Below the pieces are notes generated by a model. That model searched no databases, was not told where the DNA came from, and saw nothing but the letters and a program-made list of their open reading frames with translations. The position numbers and the translations under genes were made by a program. Positions 23,944 to 34,133 of a stretch of DNA of 64,000 nucleotides are shown here, one piece after another. Numbering within the stretch: position 1 is the first letter of the stretch; every line of letters starts with the position of its first letter. This stretch comes from Streptomyces hilarionis (GTDB taxonomy: Bacteria > Actinomycetota > Actinomycetes > Streptomycetales > Streptomycetaceae). Location of the stretch: contig NZ_JAHHIT010000038.1 of NCBI RefSeq assembly GCF_024539675.1, positions 15,076-79,075 on the forward strand. The letters are read 5' to 3'.

Positions 23944-25871
23944 TGGCCGGGCCCATGGGGCGCATGATGGCCGGCGGCGGTCCCGAGAGCCGCACGCTGG
24001 ACTTCAAGGTGTCCGGCAGGCGGCTGCTCGCCCGGTTCGGGCCGGAGCGGCTCACCCTCTACGGGATGCTGGCCTGCGTCGTCCTGAGCGTCGGCCTCAA
24101 CGTGATCGGGCCGAAGATCCTCGGCAAGGCCACCGACCTGGTCTTCGCGGGCATCGTCGGGCGGCAGATGCCGGCCGGGGCGAGCAAGGAGCAGGTCCTC
24201 GACTCGATGCGCGAGCGCGGCGACAGCGGTGTCGCCGACATGCTCAAGGGCACCGACTTCACGCCCGGCCAGGGCATCGACTTCGACGCGGTCGGCCGCG
24301 TGCTGCTGTTCGCGCTCGGGGTGTTCCTGGTCGCGGGTCTGCTGATGGCGGTGGCGACGCGCCTGGTCAACAAGGCCGTCAACCGGACGATGTTCCGGAT
24401 GCGCGAGGACGTGCAGACGAAGCTGTCGCGGCTGCCGCTGTCGTACTTCGACAAGCGCCAGCGCGGCGAGGTCCTCTCCCGCGCGACGAACGACATCGAC
24501 AACATCGGGCAGACGCTCCAGCAGTCGATGGGGCAGCTCGTCAACTCCCTGCTGACCATCGTCGGCGTGCTGGCGATGATGTTCTGGGTGTCCTGGCTGC
24601 TGGCGCTGGTCGCGCTGGTGACGGTGCCGCTGTCGGCGCTGGTCGCCACGCGCGTGGGCAAGCGGTCGCAGCCGCACTTCGTGCAGCAGTGGCGCTCCAC
24701 CGGCAAGCTCAACGCCCACATCGAGGAGATGTACACCGGCCACACGCTGGTGAAGGTGTTCGGCCGCCAGGACGAGTCGGCGCGGCAGTTCGCCGAGCAG
24801 AACGACGCGCTGTACGAGGCCGGGTTCAAGGCGCAGTTCAACAGCGGGGTCATGCAGCCGCTGATGATGTTCCTGTCGAACCTCAACTACGTGCTGGTGG
24901 CGGTGGTGGGCGGGCTGCGCGTCGCGTCGGGCGCCCTGTCCATCGGCGACGTGCAGGCCTTCATCCAGTACTCGCGCCAGTTCTCGCAGCCGCTGACGCA
25001 GGTCGCGTCGATGGCCAACCTGGTGCAGTCGGGCGTCGCGTCCGCGGAACGCGTCTTCGAGCTCCTGGACGCCGACGAGCAGGAGGCCGACCCGGTGGCG
25101 GCGCAGCGTCCCGCCGAGCTGCGCGGACGGGTGGCGCTGGAGCACGTGTCCTTCCGCTACGACCCGCAGAAGCCGCTCATCGAGGACCTGTCGCTGACGG
25201 TGGAGCCGGGCCACACGGTCGCCATCGTCGGGCCGACGGGCGCCGGCAAGACGACGCTGGTGAACCTGCTGATGCGGTTCTACGACGTCTCCGGCGGGCG
25301 CATCACCCTCGACGGCGTGGACATCGCGAGGATGTCCCGCGACGAGCTGCGCGCCGGGATCGGCATGGTGCTCCAGGACACCTGGCTGTTCGGCGGCACG
25401 ATCGCGGAGAACATCGCGTACGGCGCGTCCCGGGAGGTCACGCGGGGCGAGATCGAGGAGGCGGCGCGGGCCGCGCACGCCGACCGGTTCGTGCGCACCC
25501 TCCCGGAGGGCTACGACACCGTGATCGACGACGAGGGCAGCGGGGTCAGCGCCGGCGAGAAGCAGCTGATCACCATCGCGCGGGCGTTCCTGTCCGATCC
25601 GACGATCCTGGTGCTCGACGAGGCCACCAGCTCCGTCGACACCCGCACCGAGGTGCTGATCCAGAAGGCCATGGCCAAGCTGGCGCACGGGCGCACGTCG
25701 TTCGTCATCGCGCACCGGCTGTCGACCATCCGGGACGCCGACACGATCCTGGTGATGGAGAACGGCTCGATCGTCGAGCAGGGCGCGCACGCCGAGCTGC
25801 TCGCGGCCGACGGCGCCTACGCACGGCTGTACCAGGCGCAGTTCGCCCAGGCGGTGGCCGAGGTGGACTAG
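23943..25871 (+). CDS. ABC exporter half-transporter B (canonical Walker B)
   Basis: A 642-residue partner of the preceding gene. After a short N-terminus it has TM helices with an enlarged first extracellular loop, then Walker A GPTGAGKTT, a non-standard signature (GVSAGEKQLI instead of LSGGQ) and a proper Walker B ILVLDEATSSVD. The asymmetric motifs of the two subunits together predict one degenerate and one active ATP site, the norm for heterodimeric exporters. ATG 23943 lies inside the upstream stop. Confidence 0.92.
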   Translation: MAGPMGRMMAGGGPESRTLDFKVSGRRLLARFGPERLTLYGMLACVVLSVGLNVIGPKILGKATDLVFAGIVGRQMPAGASKEQVLDSMRERGDSGVADMLKGTDFTPGQGIDFDAVGRVLLFALGVFLVAGLLMAVATRLVNKAVNRTMFRMREDVQTKLSRLPLSYFDKRQRGEVLSRATNDIDNIGQTLQQSMGQLVNSLLTIVGVLAMMFWVSWLLALVALVTVPLSALVATRVGKRSQPHFVQQWRSTGKLNAHIEEMYTGHTLVKVFGRQDESARQFAEQNDALYEAGFKAQFNSGVMQPLMMFLSNLNYVLVAVVGGLRVASGALSIGDVQAFIQYSRQFSQPLTQVASMANLVQSGVASAERVFELLDADEQEADPVAAQRPAELRGRVALEHVSFRYDPQKPLIEDLSLTVEPGHTVAIVGPTGAGKTTLVNLLMRFYDVSGGRITLDGVDIARMSRDELRAGIGMVLQDTWLFGGTIAENIAYGASREVTRGEIEEAARAAHADRFVRTLPEGYDTVIDDEGSGVSAGEKQLITIARAFLSDPTILVLDEATSSVDTRTEVLIQKAMAKLAHGRTSFVIAHRLSTIRDADTILVMENGSIVEQGAHAELLAADGAYARLYQAQFAQAVAEVD

Positions 25872-25999
25872 TGGACCCGGTGGCGCCGGAGGTCCGCGCG
25901 GTGGTCCGCGCGGTGGCCGGTGCCGCCCGGTCCTCGGCCGCTCCCGGAGGGGGCCGCTCGCGTCGCGGGACGGCGAGCGGCTCCAGGGGGGCGGCCGGG

Positions 26000-27223
26000 T
26001 CAGTCCAGGTAGCCGCGGAGCTGGTCCGCGAAGGCGTGGTCCCTCAGCTTGTTCAGCGTCTTCGACTCGATCTGCCGGATCCGCTCGCGCGTCACGCCGA
26101 AGATGCGGCCGATCTCCTCCAGGGTGCGCGGCCGGCCGTCCGCCAGTCCGTAGCGGAGCTGGACGACCTTGCGCTCGCGTTCGCCGAGCGTGGAGAGCAC
26201 GGCGTCGAGGTGCTCGCGCAGCAGCAGGAAGGCCGCCGACTCGACGGGACTGGCCGCGTCGCCGTCCTCGATGAGGTCGCCGAGGGCGACGTCGTCCTCC
26301 TCCCCCACCGGGGCGTGCAGGGAGACCGGTTCCTGGGCCAGGCGCAGCACCTCGCCGACGCGTTCGGGCGGGAGGTCGAGCTGGCCGGCGACCTCTTCGG
26401 CGGTGGGCTCGTAACCGCGTTCCTGGAGCATGCGGCGCTGGACGCGGACCACCCGGTTGATCAGCTCGACGACGTGGACCGGGACGCGGATGGTGCGGGC
26501 CTGGTCGGCCAGCGCGCGGGACATGGCCTGCCGGATCCACCAGGTGGCGTAGGTGGAGAACTTGTAGCCGCGGGCGTAGTCGAACTTCTCGACGGCGCGG
26601 ATGAGGCCGAGGTTGCCCTCCTGGACGAGGTCGAGCATGGTGAGCCCCCGGCCGACGTAGCGCTTGGCGACGGAGACGACGAGGCGCAGGTTGGCCTCGA
26701 TGAGCCGGCGTTTGGCCATCCGGCCCATGACGACCAACCGGTCCAGGTCCAGGGCCAGTTCGCTGTCCAGGTCGGACGCGCCGCTCAGCCTCTCCTCGGC
26801 GAACAGGCCCGCCTCCACCCGCCGGGCGAGCTCGACCTCCTCGGCCGCGGTGAGCAGCGGGATCCGTCCGATCTCGCGCAGGTACTGGCGGAACAGGTCC
26901 GAGGAGGGACCGGCGCCTTCGGCGGCCCGGGCGCGCGCCGGGGTCTCGACGGGCTCCGGTTCCCGGCCCTCGTCGAGGGCCTCGGCGGGCGGATCCGCGG
27001 GCTCGGCCCCGGCGTCGGGCCCGGACTCCGCGCCCGCCTCCGTCTCGGCCTCCGTCTCGGCCTCCGTCTCTGCCTCGGGCGGCTCCGCCTCGGTCTCGGG
27101 GTGGCGCGCGGCGCGTTTCTGCGGCGGGACGGCGGCCAGGACGTCGCTGTCGGCGTCCGGTTCCGCGGACTCGGCCGGGCTGTCGGCGGTGCGGTCGGTC
27201 TGGGTCAGGGTCTGGGTCTGCAC
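26000..27223 (-). CDS. hrdA: RNA polymerase sigma-70 family factor, HrdA-like
   Basis: A 407-residue group 1/2 sigma factor. A Glu/Ala-rich, low-complexity N-terminus is followed by region 1.2 ([20 protein letters not shown]), region 2 ([33 protein letters not shown]), region 3 and region 4 ([20 protein letters not shown]). I chose GTG 27223 because GGAGGT precedes it by 7 nt; longer frames extend to 27388 without support. The C-terminus ([12 protein letters not shown]) differs from the essential HrdB as I remember it, and the dnaG neighbourhood fits hrdA, so it is probably a non-essential paralog. Confidence 0.88.
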   Translation of the reverse strand: MQTQTLTQTDRTADSPAESAEPDADSDVLAAVPPQKRAARHPETEAEPPEAETEAETEAETEAGAESGPDAGAEPADPPAEALDEGREPEPVETPARARAAEGAGPSSDLFRQYLREIGRIPLLTAAEEVELARRVEAGLFAEERLSGASDLDSELALDLDRLVVMGRMAKRRLIEANLRLVVSVAKRYVGRGLTMLDLVQEGNLGLIRAVEKFDYARGYKFSTYATWWIRQAMSRALADQARTIRVPVHVVELINRVVRVQRRMLQERGYEPTAEEVAGQLDLPPERVGEVLRLAQEPVSLHAPVGEEDDVALGDLIEDGDAASPVESAAFLLLREHLDAVLSTLGERERKVVQLRYGLADGRPRTLEEIGRIFGVTRERIRQIESKTLNKLRDHAFADQLRGYLD

Positions 27224-27402
27224 GGGGGCGACCTCCAGGATGATCGCTGCTGAGGTGAGCGGCGGCGCTACTCCGGGGGGCCGCTCCGAGGACTCAGGCA
27301 CCGGGACCAGTGTGGGGTACGACACAACCTCGCCACGAGGGGCGTGCGGTGACTTTTTGCGTTCGTCCGGTGACCGTCGCGTCGTCACGACCGGAAACCC
27401 GG

Positions 27403-28068
27403 ATGCCCGCCCCCCTCGTGGTCTGCGACGATGCGCCGGTGCCCGCTTCCCTGTACGAAACGCACGTGACGGTGCGCTGCTCGGGCCCCGACGAGTCGCG
27501 GCGGCTGCGCCGCTGGGCGGCGGCCGCCGGTCTCCGGCTGACGCACATCGTGCTGGCCCGGGGCCGGATGCGGGAACAGCCCATGCTCACCCTGTCGGGC
27601 GACCGCTCGTGGGCCGAGGCCTCGGCGCGGGCCCGGCGCGTGGTGACCCGGCTCGTCGCGGACGGCTTCGTCCCCGTGCGCGTGAAGACCGAATCGGCGC
27701 CGTGGGCCCCGGAGGTGCCGCTGCTGCCCTGCGGGGACGAGCGGTACTTCGAGCACCACGTGAAGCTGCGGCTCGCCGCGGACGTCGACCTGCTCGCGCT
27801 CGCCGCGCGGGTCGTGCCGCACGGCGCCCATCTGTCGTGGAACGCGCGGCGCGTGGAGGGCGACGGCCTTCACGAGCGGTTCGTGACGCAGCGGTGCCGT
27901 GGCGTCGACGCCGAGGGCGCGCGGGTCGCTCTGCGACGGCTGCTGACCGAACTGAGGGGATGCGAAGTGCTCTGCGTGGAACAGGAGTTCGTCCTCCACG
28001 ACAGCGACCTGTCGGTGGACGACGGATGGATCGAGGAGACGGCGCCGGTGTCGGGGGTGCGGAGGTGA
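27403..28068 (+). CDS. Conserved hypothetical protein, partner of nucleotidyltransferase
   Basis: A 221-residue soluble protein with no motif I can name. It appears to contain two related halves, each opening with a YxxHV strand ([10 protein letters not shown] and [10 protein letters not shown]). It ends with [20 protein letters not shown]. The ATG at 27403 is a guess; GTG 27439 would remove 12 poorly conserved-looking residues. It overlaps the next gene by 4 bp (GTGA), so the two are co-translated. It is divergent from hrdA. Confidence 0.75.
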   Translation: MPAPLVVCDDAPVPASLYETHVTVRCSGPDESRRLRRWAAAAGLRLTHIVLARGRMREQPMLTLSGDRSWAEASARARRVVTRLVADGFVPVRVKTESAPWAPEVPLLPCGDERYFEHHVKLRLAADVDLLALAARVVPHGAHLSWNARRVEGDGLHERFVTQRCRGVDAEGARVALRRLLTELRGCEVLCVEQEFVLHDSDLSVDDGWIEETAPVSGVRR

Positions 28069-29081
28069 ACCGGACCTGGCGGGAGTTCTCCTGGCGGTCC
28101 GACGAGATCCCCCGGACGCCGCTGGACGAGGCCACCCGCGTGCGGCAGGACCTGCCGAGGACCTTGCAGTGGGTGGCGGGGGACGACGTGCGGCAGCGCC
28201 CGGTCTTCGACCCGGCCGTGAAGCAGTACTCCAACGCCTACCGCGCGACCGACCCGAGCTTCGCCGACCCCGCCCGCGGCGCGGCCTGGCGCGCGGCCCG
28301 GCGCCGGGCGCTGGATCTCGTGCTGGCCGCGATCGCCGCGTCGCCGTGGGTGGAGTCCCTGGTGCTGCGCGGCAGCGTGCTGATGTCGGGCTGGTTCGGC
28401 GAGGCCGCCCGCGAGCCGGGGGACCTGGACTTCGTCGTCGTGCCCCACACCTGGAGGATCGACGACGACCGGACCGGCCGGATGCTGGCGGGGATCGCGC
28501 GGGCGGCCGCGACGCCGGCCGGCGCGCCGGGCGAGGGCGTCGCGATCTCTGCGGACGGCGCGGTGGTCGAGGACATCTGGACCTACGAGCGGGTGCCGGG
28601 CCTGCGCATGATCCTGCCGTGGAGCGCGCCGGGGCTGCCCGGCGGCCACGTCCAGCTCGACTTCGTCTTCAACGAACGGCTGCCCGTCGAGCCGGAGCCC
28701 GCGGAGCCGGCGCCCGGTGCGGTGCTGTGGGCGGCGACGCCGGAGCTGTCGCTGGCCTGGAAGCTGATGTGGATCGTCAACGACGCCCATGCGCAGGGCA
28801 AGGACCTGTACGACGCCGTGCTGCTGGCCGAGCGGCACCCGCTGCGCCGGGACGTGCTGCACGAGGTGTTCCGGCTCTCCGGCGAGTGGCCTCGGCACAA
28901 CCGGGAGGAGATCCGGCTGGAGGACGTGGCGCAGGCGGTCGGGTACGTCGAGTGGCGCCACTTCGTCACCGAGTACCCGCGGTTCGCGCACGACGAGCGG
29001 GAGTTCGCGCAGCGGCTGGTGCGGGCGGTGGCGCCGACCTTCGCCGGGCCCTCACAGGGCGGCGGCGCCGTGCTCCCGTAG
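28065..29081 (+). CDS. AbiEii/AbiGii-like nucleotidyltransferase-fold protein
   Basis: A 338-residue protein with the minimal nucleotidyltransferase signature: LRGSVLMSGWF followed by DLDFVV, and a later HVQLDFVFNE strand as possible third carboxylate. The AbiEii-type C-terminal part includes SLAWKLMWI and GKDLYDAVLL. AbiEii proteins are toxins of type IV systems, but the usual AbiEi antitoxin is absent; the partner is the unknown protein just upstream. GTG 28065 lies in the upstream stop. Its last 30 bp overlap the end of dnaG on the opposite strand. Confidence 0.85.
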   Translation: MNRTWREFSWRSDEIPRTPLDEATRVRQDLPRTLQWVAGDDVRQRPVFDPAVKQYSNAYRATDPSFADPARGAAWRAARRRALDLVLAAIAASPWVESLVLRGSVLMSGWFGEAAREPGDLDFVVVPHTWRIDDDRTGRMLAGIARAAATPAGAPGEGVAISADGAVVEDIWTYERVPGLRMILPWSAPGLPGGHVQLDFVFNERLPVEPEPAEPAPGAVLWAATPELSLAWKLMWIVNDAHAQGKDLYDAVLLAERHPLRRDVLHEVFRLSGEWPRHNREEIRLEDVAQAVGYVEWRHFVTEYPRFAHDEREFAQRLVRAVAPTFAGPSQGGGAVLP

Positions 29082-30956
29082 CGTCTGGTCGTACTGCTGC
29101 AACACCCACAGTTCGTTCTGCACGGCTGCCAGCTGTGCGGGGTCGTCGCCGGCGCCCAGCCGGGTCAGCTGGGACTGGACGTCGCGGATGCGGCGCTCGA
29201 CGGCGCGCCGGCGGACCGTGACCAGCTGGGCGCCGGCGTACATCTCGTCGACCGTCTTGCGCATGATCGCCTCGACCGCGAGCTCGGTGACCATCGCCCT
29301 GACCGTGTCGTCGGGTGCGGCGTCCCGGACCCGCACGAGGTACTCCGGCCCGTCCTGGACGCCCCACTCGGCGCCGCCCGCGTCCATGATGGCCTGGCGC
29401 ACGGCGGCGTAGGGGGCCGCGGTGAACTCGTCGACGCCGTAGGCGTCGAACGCCGGGGAGACCAGTTCGGGGCGTTGCAGGGCGAGTTTGAGCAGCTCGC
29501 GCTCGGTGGCGTAGACGGCGTTGCGGAGGTTGAGGGCGGGGCCGCCCGCGGCGGCCCGGGGCGCCGCGTCGAAGGGCTGCTGGGGGCCGCGGCCGGCCGG
29601 GGCGGGGCCCTTGCCGCCGCGGTCGCGGGCCCAACGGGCCAGCTGGGCCACGCGCTTGACGACGAACTGGGTGTCCAGGATGCCGAGCATCCCGGCGAGC
29701 TGGACGGCGACCTCGTGCTGGGCTCCGCTGTTCTTGATGCGGGCGACGATCGGCGCGGCCTCGTCGAGCGCGGCGGCGCGGCCCGCCGGGGTGTCGAGGT
29801 CGTAGCGCACGACGATCTGGCGGAGCGCGAACTCGAAGAGGGGGGTGCGGGGTTCGACGAGGTCGGCGACCGCCTCGTCGCCCTTGGCGAGGCGCAGGTC
29901 GCAGGGGTCCATGTTGTCCGGCGCGATGGCGATGTACGTCTCGGCGGCGAACTTCTGGTCGTCCTCGAAGGCGCGCAGGGCCGCCTTCTGGCCGGCCGCG
30001 TCACCGTCGAAGGTGAAGATGACGCGGGCGCTGCCGTTGTCCATCAGCAGCCGGCGCAGGATCTTGATGTGGTCGCCGCCGAAGGCCGTGCCGCAGGTCG
30101 CGATGGCGGTGGTGACGCCCGCGAGGTGGCAGGCCATGACGTCGGTGTAGCCCTCGACGACGACCGCACGGGACGACTTGGCGATGTCCTTCTTCGCGAG
30201 GTCGATGCCGTAGAGGACCTGGGACTTGCGGTAGATCGCGGTGTCGGGGGTGTTGAGGTACTTCGGCCCGTTGTCGGTCTCGTACAGCTTGCGCGCGCCG
30301 AAGCCGACGACCTCGCCGCCGATGTCGCGGATGGGCCACATCAGGCGGCCCCGGAAGCGGTCGATCGGCCCGCGGCGGCCCTCCTGGGCGAGCCCGGACA
30401 GGAGGATCTCCTTGTCGCTGAACCCCTTGCCGCGCAGGAAGCGGGTGAGGTGGTCCCAGCCCTGGGGGCTGTAGCCGACGCCGAAGTGGACCGCGGCCGC
30501 CTGGTCGAAACCGCGCTCGGCGAGGAAGATCCGGCCCGTGTCGGCCTCGGGGCTCGTCGCGAGCTGTTCGGCGTACCAGTCGGCGGCGACCTTGTGGGCC
30601 TCGACCAGGCGGATGCGTTCGCCGCGCTGGTGGGAGGGGTTGTAGCCGCCCTCCTCGTAGCGCAGGGTGATGCCGGCCTGGGCGGCGAGGCGCTCGACGG
30701 CCTCGGAGAAGGTGAGGTGGTCGACCTTCATCACGAACGTGATGGTGTCGCCGCCCTCCTGGCAGCCGAAGCAGTGGAAGAGGCCCTTGCTCGGGCTGAC
30801 CTGGAACGACGGCGACTTCTCGTCGTGGAAGGGGCACAGGCCCTTGAGGTTGCCGCCGCCCGCGTTGCGCAGCTGGAGGTACTCGGACACCACGGCGTCG
30901 ATCGGGACCGCGTCCCGAACAGCCTTCACGTCCTCGTCGTTGATCCGTCCTGCCAC
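29052..30956 (-). CDS. dnaG: DNA primase
   Basis: A 634-residue primase that makes RNA primers for replication. The CHC2 zinc motif (CPFHDEKSPSF, then HCFGC) is near residues 40-65. The catalytic core has TOPRIM acidic residues (VVEGYTDVMAC, FDGDAAGQKA), and a C-terminal helicase-binding domain follows. GTG start at 30956 (VAGRINDEDV). Full length. Its 3' end overlaps the convergent nucleotidyltransferase gene by 30 bp. Confidence 0.97.
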   Translation of the reverse strand: MAGRINDEDVKAVRDAVPIDAVVSEYLQLRNAGGGNLKGLCPFHDEKSPSFQVSPSKGLFHCFGCQEGGDTITFVMKVDHLTFSEAVERLAAQAGITLRYEEGGYNPSHQRGERIRLVEAHKVAADWYAEQLATSPEADTGRIFLAERGFDQAAAVHFGVGYSPQGWDHLTRFLRGKGFSDKEILLSGLAQEGRRGPIDRFRGRLMWPIRDIGGEVVGFGARKLYETDNGPKYLNTPDTAIYRKSQVLYGIDLAKKDIAKSSRAVVVEGYTDVMACHLAGVTTAIATCGTAFGGDHIKILRRLLMDNGSARVIFTFDGDAAGQKAALRAFEDDQKFAAETYIAIAPDNMDPCDLRLAKGDEAVADLVEPRTPLFEFALRQIVVRYDLDTPAGRAAALDEAAPIVARIKNSGAQHEVAVQLAGMLGILDTQFVVKRVAQLARWARDRGGKGPAPAGRGPQQPFDAAPRAAAGGPALNLRNAVYATERELLKLALQRPELVSPAFDAYGVDEFTAAPYAAVRQAIMDAGGAEWGVQDGPEYLVRVRDAAPDDTVRAMVTELAVEAIMRKTVDEMYAGAQLVTVRRRAVERRIRDVQSQLTRLGAGDDPAQLAAVQNELWVLQQYDQTLREHGAAAL

Positions 30957-31144
30957 GTGCTGATTCTACGGGGGCGCGCCGACATCCCCGGCGAGCGACG
31001 ACCGGGCGCGGGCCGTGACCCGTGCGGTCGCGCCGCCCGGGCGCGACCGGCAGGGCGCGCGCCGGCGCCCGTGGCCGCGCGCGGGCACGGGCGCGGCCAC
31101 GGGCGGGGGAAACCCCCGGGCCCCGGGGTTCCGGGGTTCCGGGG

Positions 31145-32410
31145 TCAGGCGCCCAGGGTGTCCAGCGGCACGTGGGGGTCGGCCAGCGCCTCGGTGTCGA
31201 CGGCGGTCCGCGAGGCGATCAGTTTCTGGATCGGCTCTGTGACGTCCCACACGTTCACGTTCATCCCGGCCAGGACGCGTCCCTCCTTGACCCAGAACGC
31301 GACGAACTCCCGCTTTCCCGCGTCGCCGCGGATCACGACCTCGTCGTAGGAGCCCGGCGGGGCCCAGCCGCTGTACTCCATGCCCAGGTCGTACTGGTCG
31401 GAGAAGAAGTAGGGCACGCGGTCGTAGGAGACGGCCTTGCCGAGCATCGCGCGGGCGGCCGCCGGGCCGCCGTTGAGGGCGTTGGCCCAGTGCTCCACGC
31501 GCAGCCGGGTGTCGAAGAGGCCGTGCGGGAAGGAGGCGACGTCGCCGGCCGCGTAGACGTCCGGGTCGGAGGTGCGCAGCGAGGCGTCGACGGCCACGCC
31601 GCCGCCGTGGGCGCGGTCGGCGAGCTCCAGGCCCGCGGCCTCCGCGAGCGCGGTCCGCGGGGCCGCGCCGATCGCCGCGAGGACGTCGTGGGCGGGGTGC
31701 TCCTCGCCGTCGTCGGTGCGGGCGGCCAGGACCATGCCGTCCTGGCCGACGATCTCGGTGAGCCGGGCGCCGAAGTGGAAACGGACGCCGTGCTCGCGGT
31801 GCAGGTCGGCGAAGAGCGCCCCGAGCTCCGGGCCGAGCACGCCGTGCAGCGGAGTGGGCTCCGGTTCGACGACGGTGACCTCGGCGCCGTACTCCCGGGC
31901 CGCGGCCGCCACCTCCAGGCCGATCCAGCCGCCGCCGGCGATCACCAGGTGCCCGTTGTCGCGGCCGAGGGCGGCCAGGACGCCCTTGAGGCGCTCGGCG
32001 TGCGCGAGCCGGCGCAGATGGTGCACGCCCGCGAGATCGGTGCCGGGGACGTCCAGCCGGCGGGGTTCGGCGCCGGTGGCGAGGAGCAGCTTGTCGTAGT
32101 GGGCGAGCGTGCCGTCGTCCCCGAAGCGGACCGTCTTCGCGACGCGGTCGATCGCGTCGACGGTCTGCCCGAGGTGCAGCTCGACGTCGTTCTGCGCGTA
32201 CCAGGCGGGCTCGTGCACGAAGACGCTCTCGCGCGTGTCCTTGCCGAGCAGGTACCCCTTGGACAGCGGCGGCCGCTCGTAGGGGTGGTCGCGCTCGTCG
32301 CAGATCAGTATCACGCGGCCGGTGAAGCCCTCCGCCCGCAGCGTCTCGGCCGCCTTGGCGCCCGTCAGGCCTCCTCCGACGATGACGAATGTCTGATCCG
32401 CGTCGACCAC
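31145..32410 (-). CDS. FAD-dependent NAD(P)H oxidoreductase, ferredoxin reductase type
   Basis: A 421-residue two-dinucleotide-binding flavoprotein. It has FVIVGGGLTGAKAAETL (FAD), ERPPLSKGYL, LVIAGGGWIGLEVAAAARE (NADH), VYAAGDVASFP and a C-terminal reductase domain (RVEHWANALNGG). It resembles rubredoxin/ferredoxin reductases that pass electrons to P450s or Rieske proteins, but no partner is adjacent. ATG 32410. Monocistronic between dnaG and dgt. Downstream is a GC-rich stretch with repeated GGGGTTCC that may act as terminator. Confidence 0.9.
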   Translation of the reverse strand: MVDADQTFVIVGGGLTGAKAAETLRAEGFTGRVILICDERDHPYERPPLSKGYLLGKDTRESVFVHEPAWYAQNDVELHLGQTVDAIDRVAKTVRFGDDGTLAHYDKLLLATGAEPRRLDVPGTDLAGVHHLRRLAHAERLKGVLAALGRDNGHLVIAGGGWIGLEVAAAAREYGAEVTVVEPEPTPLHGVLGPELGALFADLHREHGVRFHFGARLTEIVGQDGMVLAARTDDGEEHPAHDVLAAIGAAPRTALAEAAGLELADRAHGGGVAVDASLRTSDPDVYAAGDVASFPHGLFDTRLRVEHWANALNGGPAAARAMLGKAVSYDRVPYFFSDQYDLGMEYSGWAPPGSYDEVVIRGDAGKREFVAFWVKEGRVLAGMNVNVWDVTEPIQKLIASRTAVDTEALADPHVPLDTLGA

Positions 32411-32608
32411 GTGATGCCTCCTACCCGGGGGTCTGGGGGGTGTCCCCCAGATGACTGCGTGCTTACCGCCACATGCGAGCGTCCCGCACGGAGCGTGGTG
32501 GGGGAAGGGGGACGTGCCCGATCAAGACGTGCGGGCGCTCGTTCGGGCCCGTTCGGGCGCATCGCGCGCCCTCGGTCGCGGTCTCGGTCGGGCCCCGTCG
32601 GGCCCCGG

Positions 32609-33868
32609 TCACGGTCTGGTGCGTCCGGTGAGCCGGGCGTGCAGCGAGCGCGCCGAGGAGTCGGTCAGGGACGCGATCTGGTCCACGACGACGCGTTTGC
32701 GGGCGCGCTCGTCGGGCGCCCGGTCGAACAGGGCGCGGAACTGGGGGTCCAGGCCGTCGGGGGCGCGCGCGGTGAGGGCTTCGGCGAGTTCGCTGATCAC
32801 GACGCGCTGGTCGGCGCGCAGGAGCTCCTGTTCGGCGCGCTGCATGACGTACCGGTCGGCGACCGCCTTGAGGACCGCGCACTCCAGACGCGTCTCGTAC
32901 GGGACGACGAGCTCGGCGTCGTAGCGCGTGAGGGGGCCCGTGCCGTGCCGCGCGCGGGTGGCGCCCTCGGCGGCGAGGCAGAAGCGGCCGATGAGCTGGC
33001 TGGTGGCGTCCTTGAGGCGGGCTTGGGCGACCGCCGTGCCGTCGTAGCCGTGCGGCCACCACGGCTGGTCCTGGAGGCGGTCGAGGGCGGCCGCGAGGTC
33101 GGCCGGATCCGTGCCGGCGGGGACGTAGCGGCCGACGGCGACCCGGAAGACCTCCTGGCGTTCGGGCTCGGCGTGCAGGCAGTTGGGGTCGATGTGTCCC
33201 GCGTGCAGGCCGTCCTCCACATCGTGCACCGAGTACGCCACGTCGTCCGCCCAGTCCATGACCTGCGCCTCGAAGCAGGTGCGGGTGCCGGGCGCCTCCT
33301 TGCGGACCCAGTCGAAGACGGGCCTGTCGTCCTCGTAGACGCCGAACTTGGGCGAGGCGGGATCGACGGGGTGGGCGCCCCGGGCCCACGGGTACTTGGT
33401 GGCGGCGTCGAGGGCGGCCCGGGTGAGGTTGAGGCCCACCGACCCCTCGGGCGTGAAGCGCTTCGGCTCGATCCGGGTGAGGAGCCTGAGCGACTGGGCG
33501 TTGCCCTCGAAGCCGCCGCAGTCCCGCGCGAAGTCGTTGAGCGCCTGTTCGCCGTTGTGGCCGAACGGAGGGTGACCGAGGTCGTGGGAGAGACAGGCGG
33601 CCTCGACCAGGTCGGGGTCGCAGCCCAGGGCCGCGCCGAGTTCCCGGCCGACCTGGGCGCACTCCAGGGAGTGGGTGAGGCGGGTGCGGGGGGTGGCGTC
33701 CCAGGCGTCCGTGCGGGTGCCGGGCGTCACCACCTGGGTCTTGCCGGCGAGTCTTCTCAGCGCCGAGGAGTGCAGGATGCGGGCGCGGTCGCGCTGGAAG
33801 GCGGTGCGGCCGGGTCGTTTGTCGGGCTCCGCCGCCCAGCGGTCCGTTGACGGCAAGTCGTAGGGCAT
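32609..33868 (-). CDS. dgt: Deoxyguanosinetriphosphate triphosphohydrolase (HD domain)
   Basis: A 419-residue dGTPase that splits dGTP to deoxyguanosine and tripolyphosphate. It has the early [17 protein letters not shown] block, RLTHSLEC and the HD metal-binding motif [14 protein letters not shown]. The Asp further on is in [13 protein letters not shown]. Start ATG 33868 gives MPYDLPST, typical for the family; the open frame upstream to 34981 is antisense to the chelatase gene. It lies in a conserved block with dnaG, as usual in actinobacteria. Confidence 0.95.
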   Translation of the reverse strand: MPYDLPSTDRWAAEPDKRPGRTAFQRDRARILHSSALRRLAGKTQVVTPGTRTDAWDATPRTRLTHSLECAQVGRELGAALGCDPDLVEAACLSHDLGHPPFGHNGEQALNDFARDCGGFEGNAQSLRLLTRIEPKRFTPEGSVGLNLTRAALDAATKYPWARGAHPVDPASPKFGVYEDDRPVFDWVRKEAPGTRTCFEAQVMDWADDVAYSVHDVEDGLHAGHIDPNCLHAEPERQEVFRVAVGRYVPAGTDPADLAAALDRLQDQPWWPHGYDGTAVAQARLKDATSQLIGRFCLAAEGATRARHGTGPLTRYDAELVVPYETRLECAVLKAVADRYVMQRAEQELLRADQRVVISELAEALTARAPDGLDPQFRALFDRAPDERARKRVVVDQIASLTDSSARSLHARLTGRTRP

Positions 33869-34059
33869 GTCTCGACAGTAAGCGGCCGCGGTGACAATCG
33901 GGCCTCCGCCCGGCCCCCCGGGTGCGCCCCCACGGCGCACCGGTCTCTTCACGGCGCGGTGGCCGGCCGGCGGTGCGGTGGCCGGCCGGCGGCGCGTCGG
34001 TCGTACGCGGCCGTTCGCACGCGCGCGTGACGGGAGGGGCCGCGACGCCGGGCCGGCAC

Positions 34060-34133
34060 GCCGACGGGTCCGGCGTCCGGCGGATCCGGCACGTCCGGCG
34101 GGCTCGGCAGTCCGGCGCGTCCGGCGGGTCGTC
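34060..34133. repeat. Short CGTCCGGCGG-type degenerate tandem repeat
   Basis: Several imperfect copies of CGTCCGGCGG or CAGTCCGGCG in the gap between the chelatase and dgt genes. Low-complexity; could be a spacer or weak terminator of the chelatase. Confidence 0.5.
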
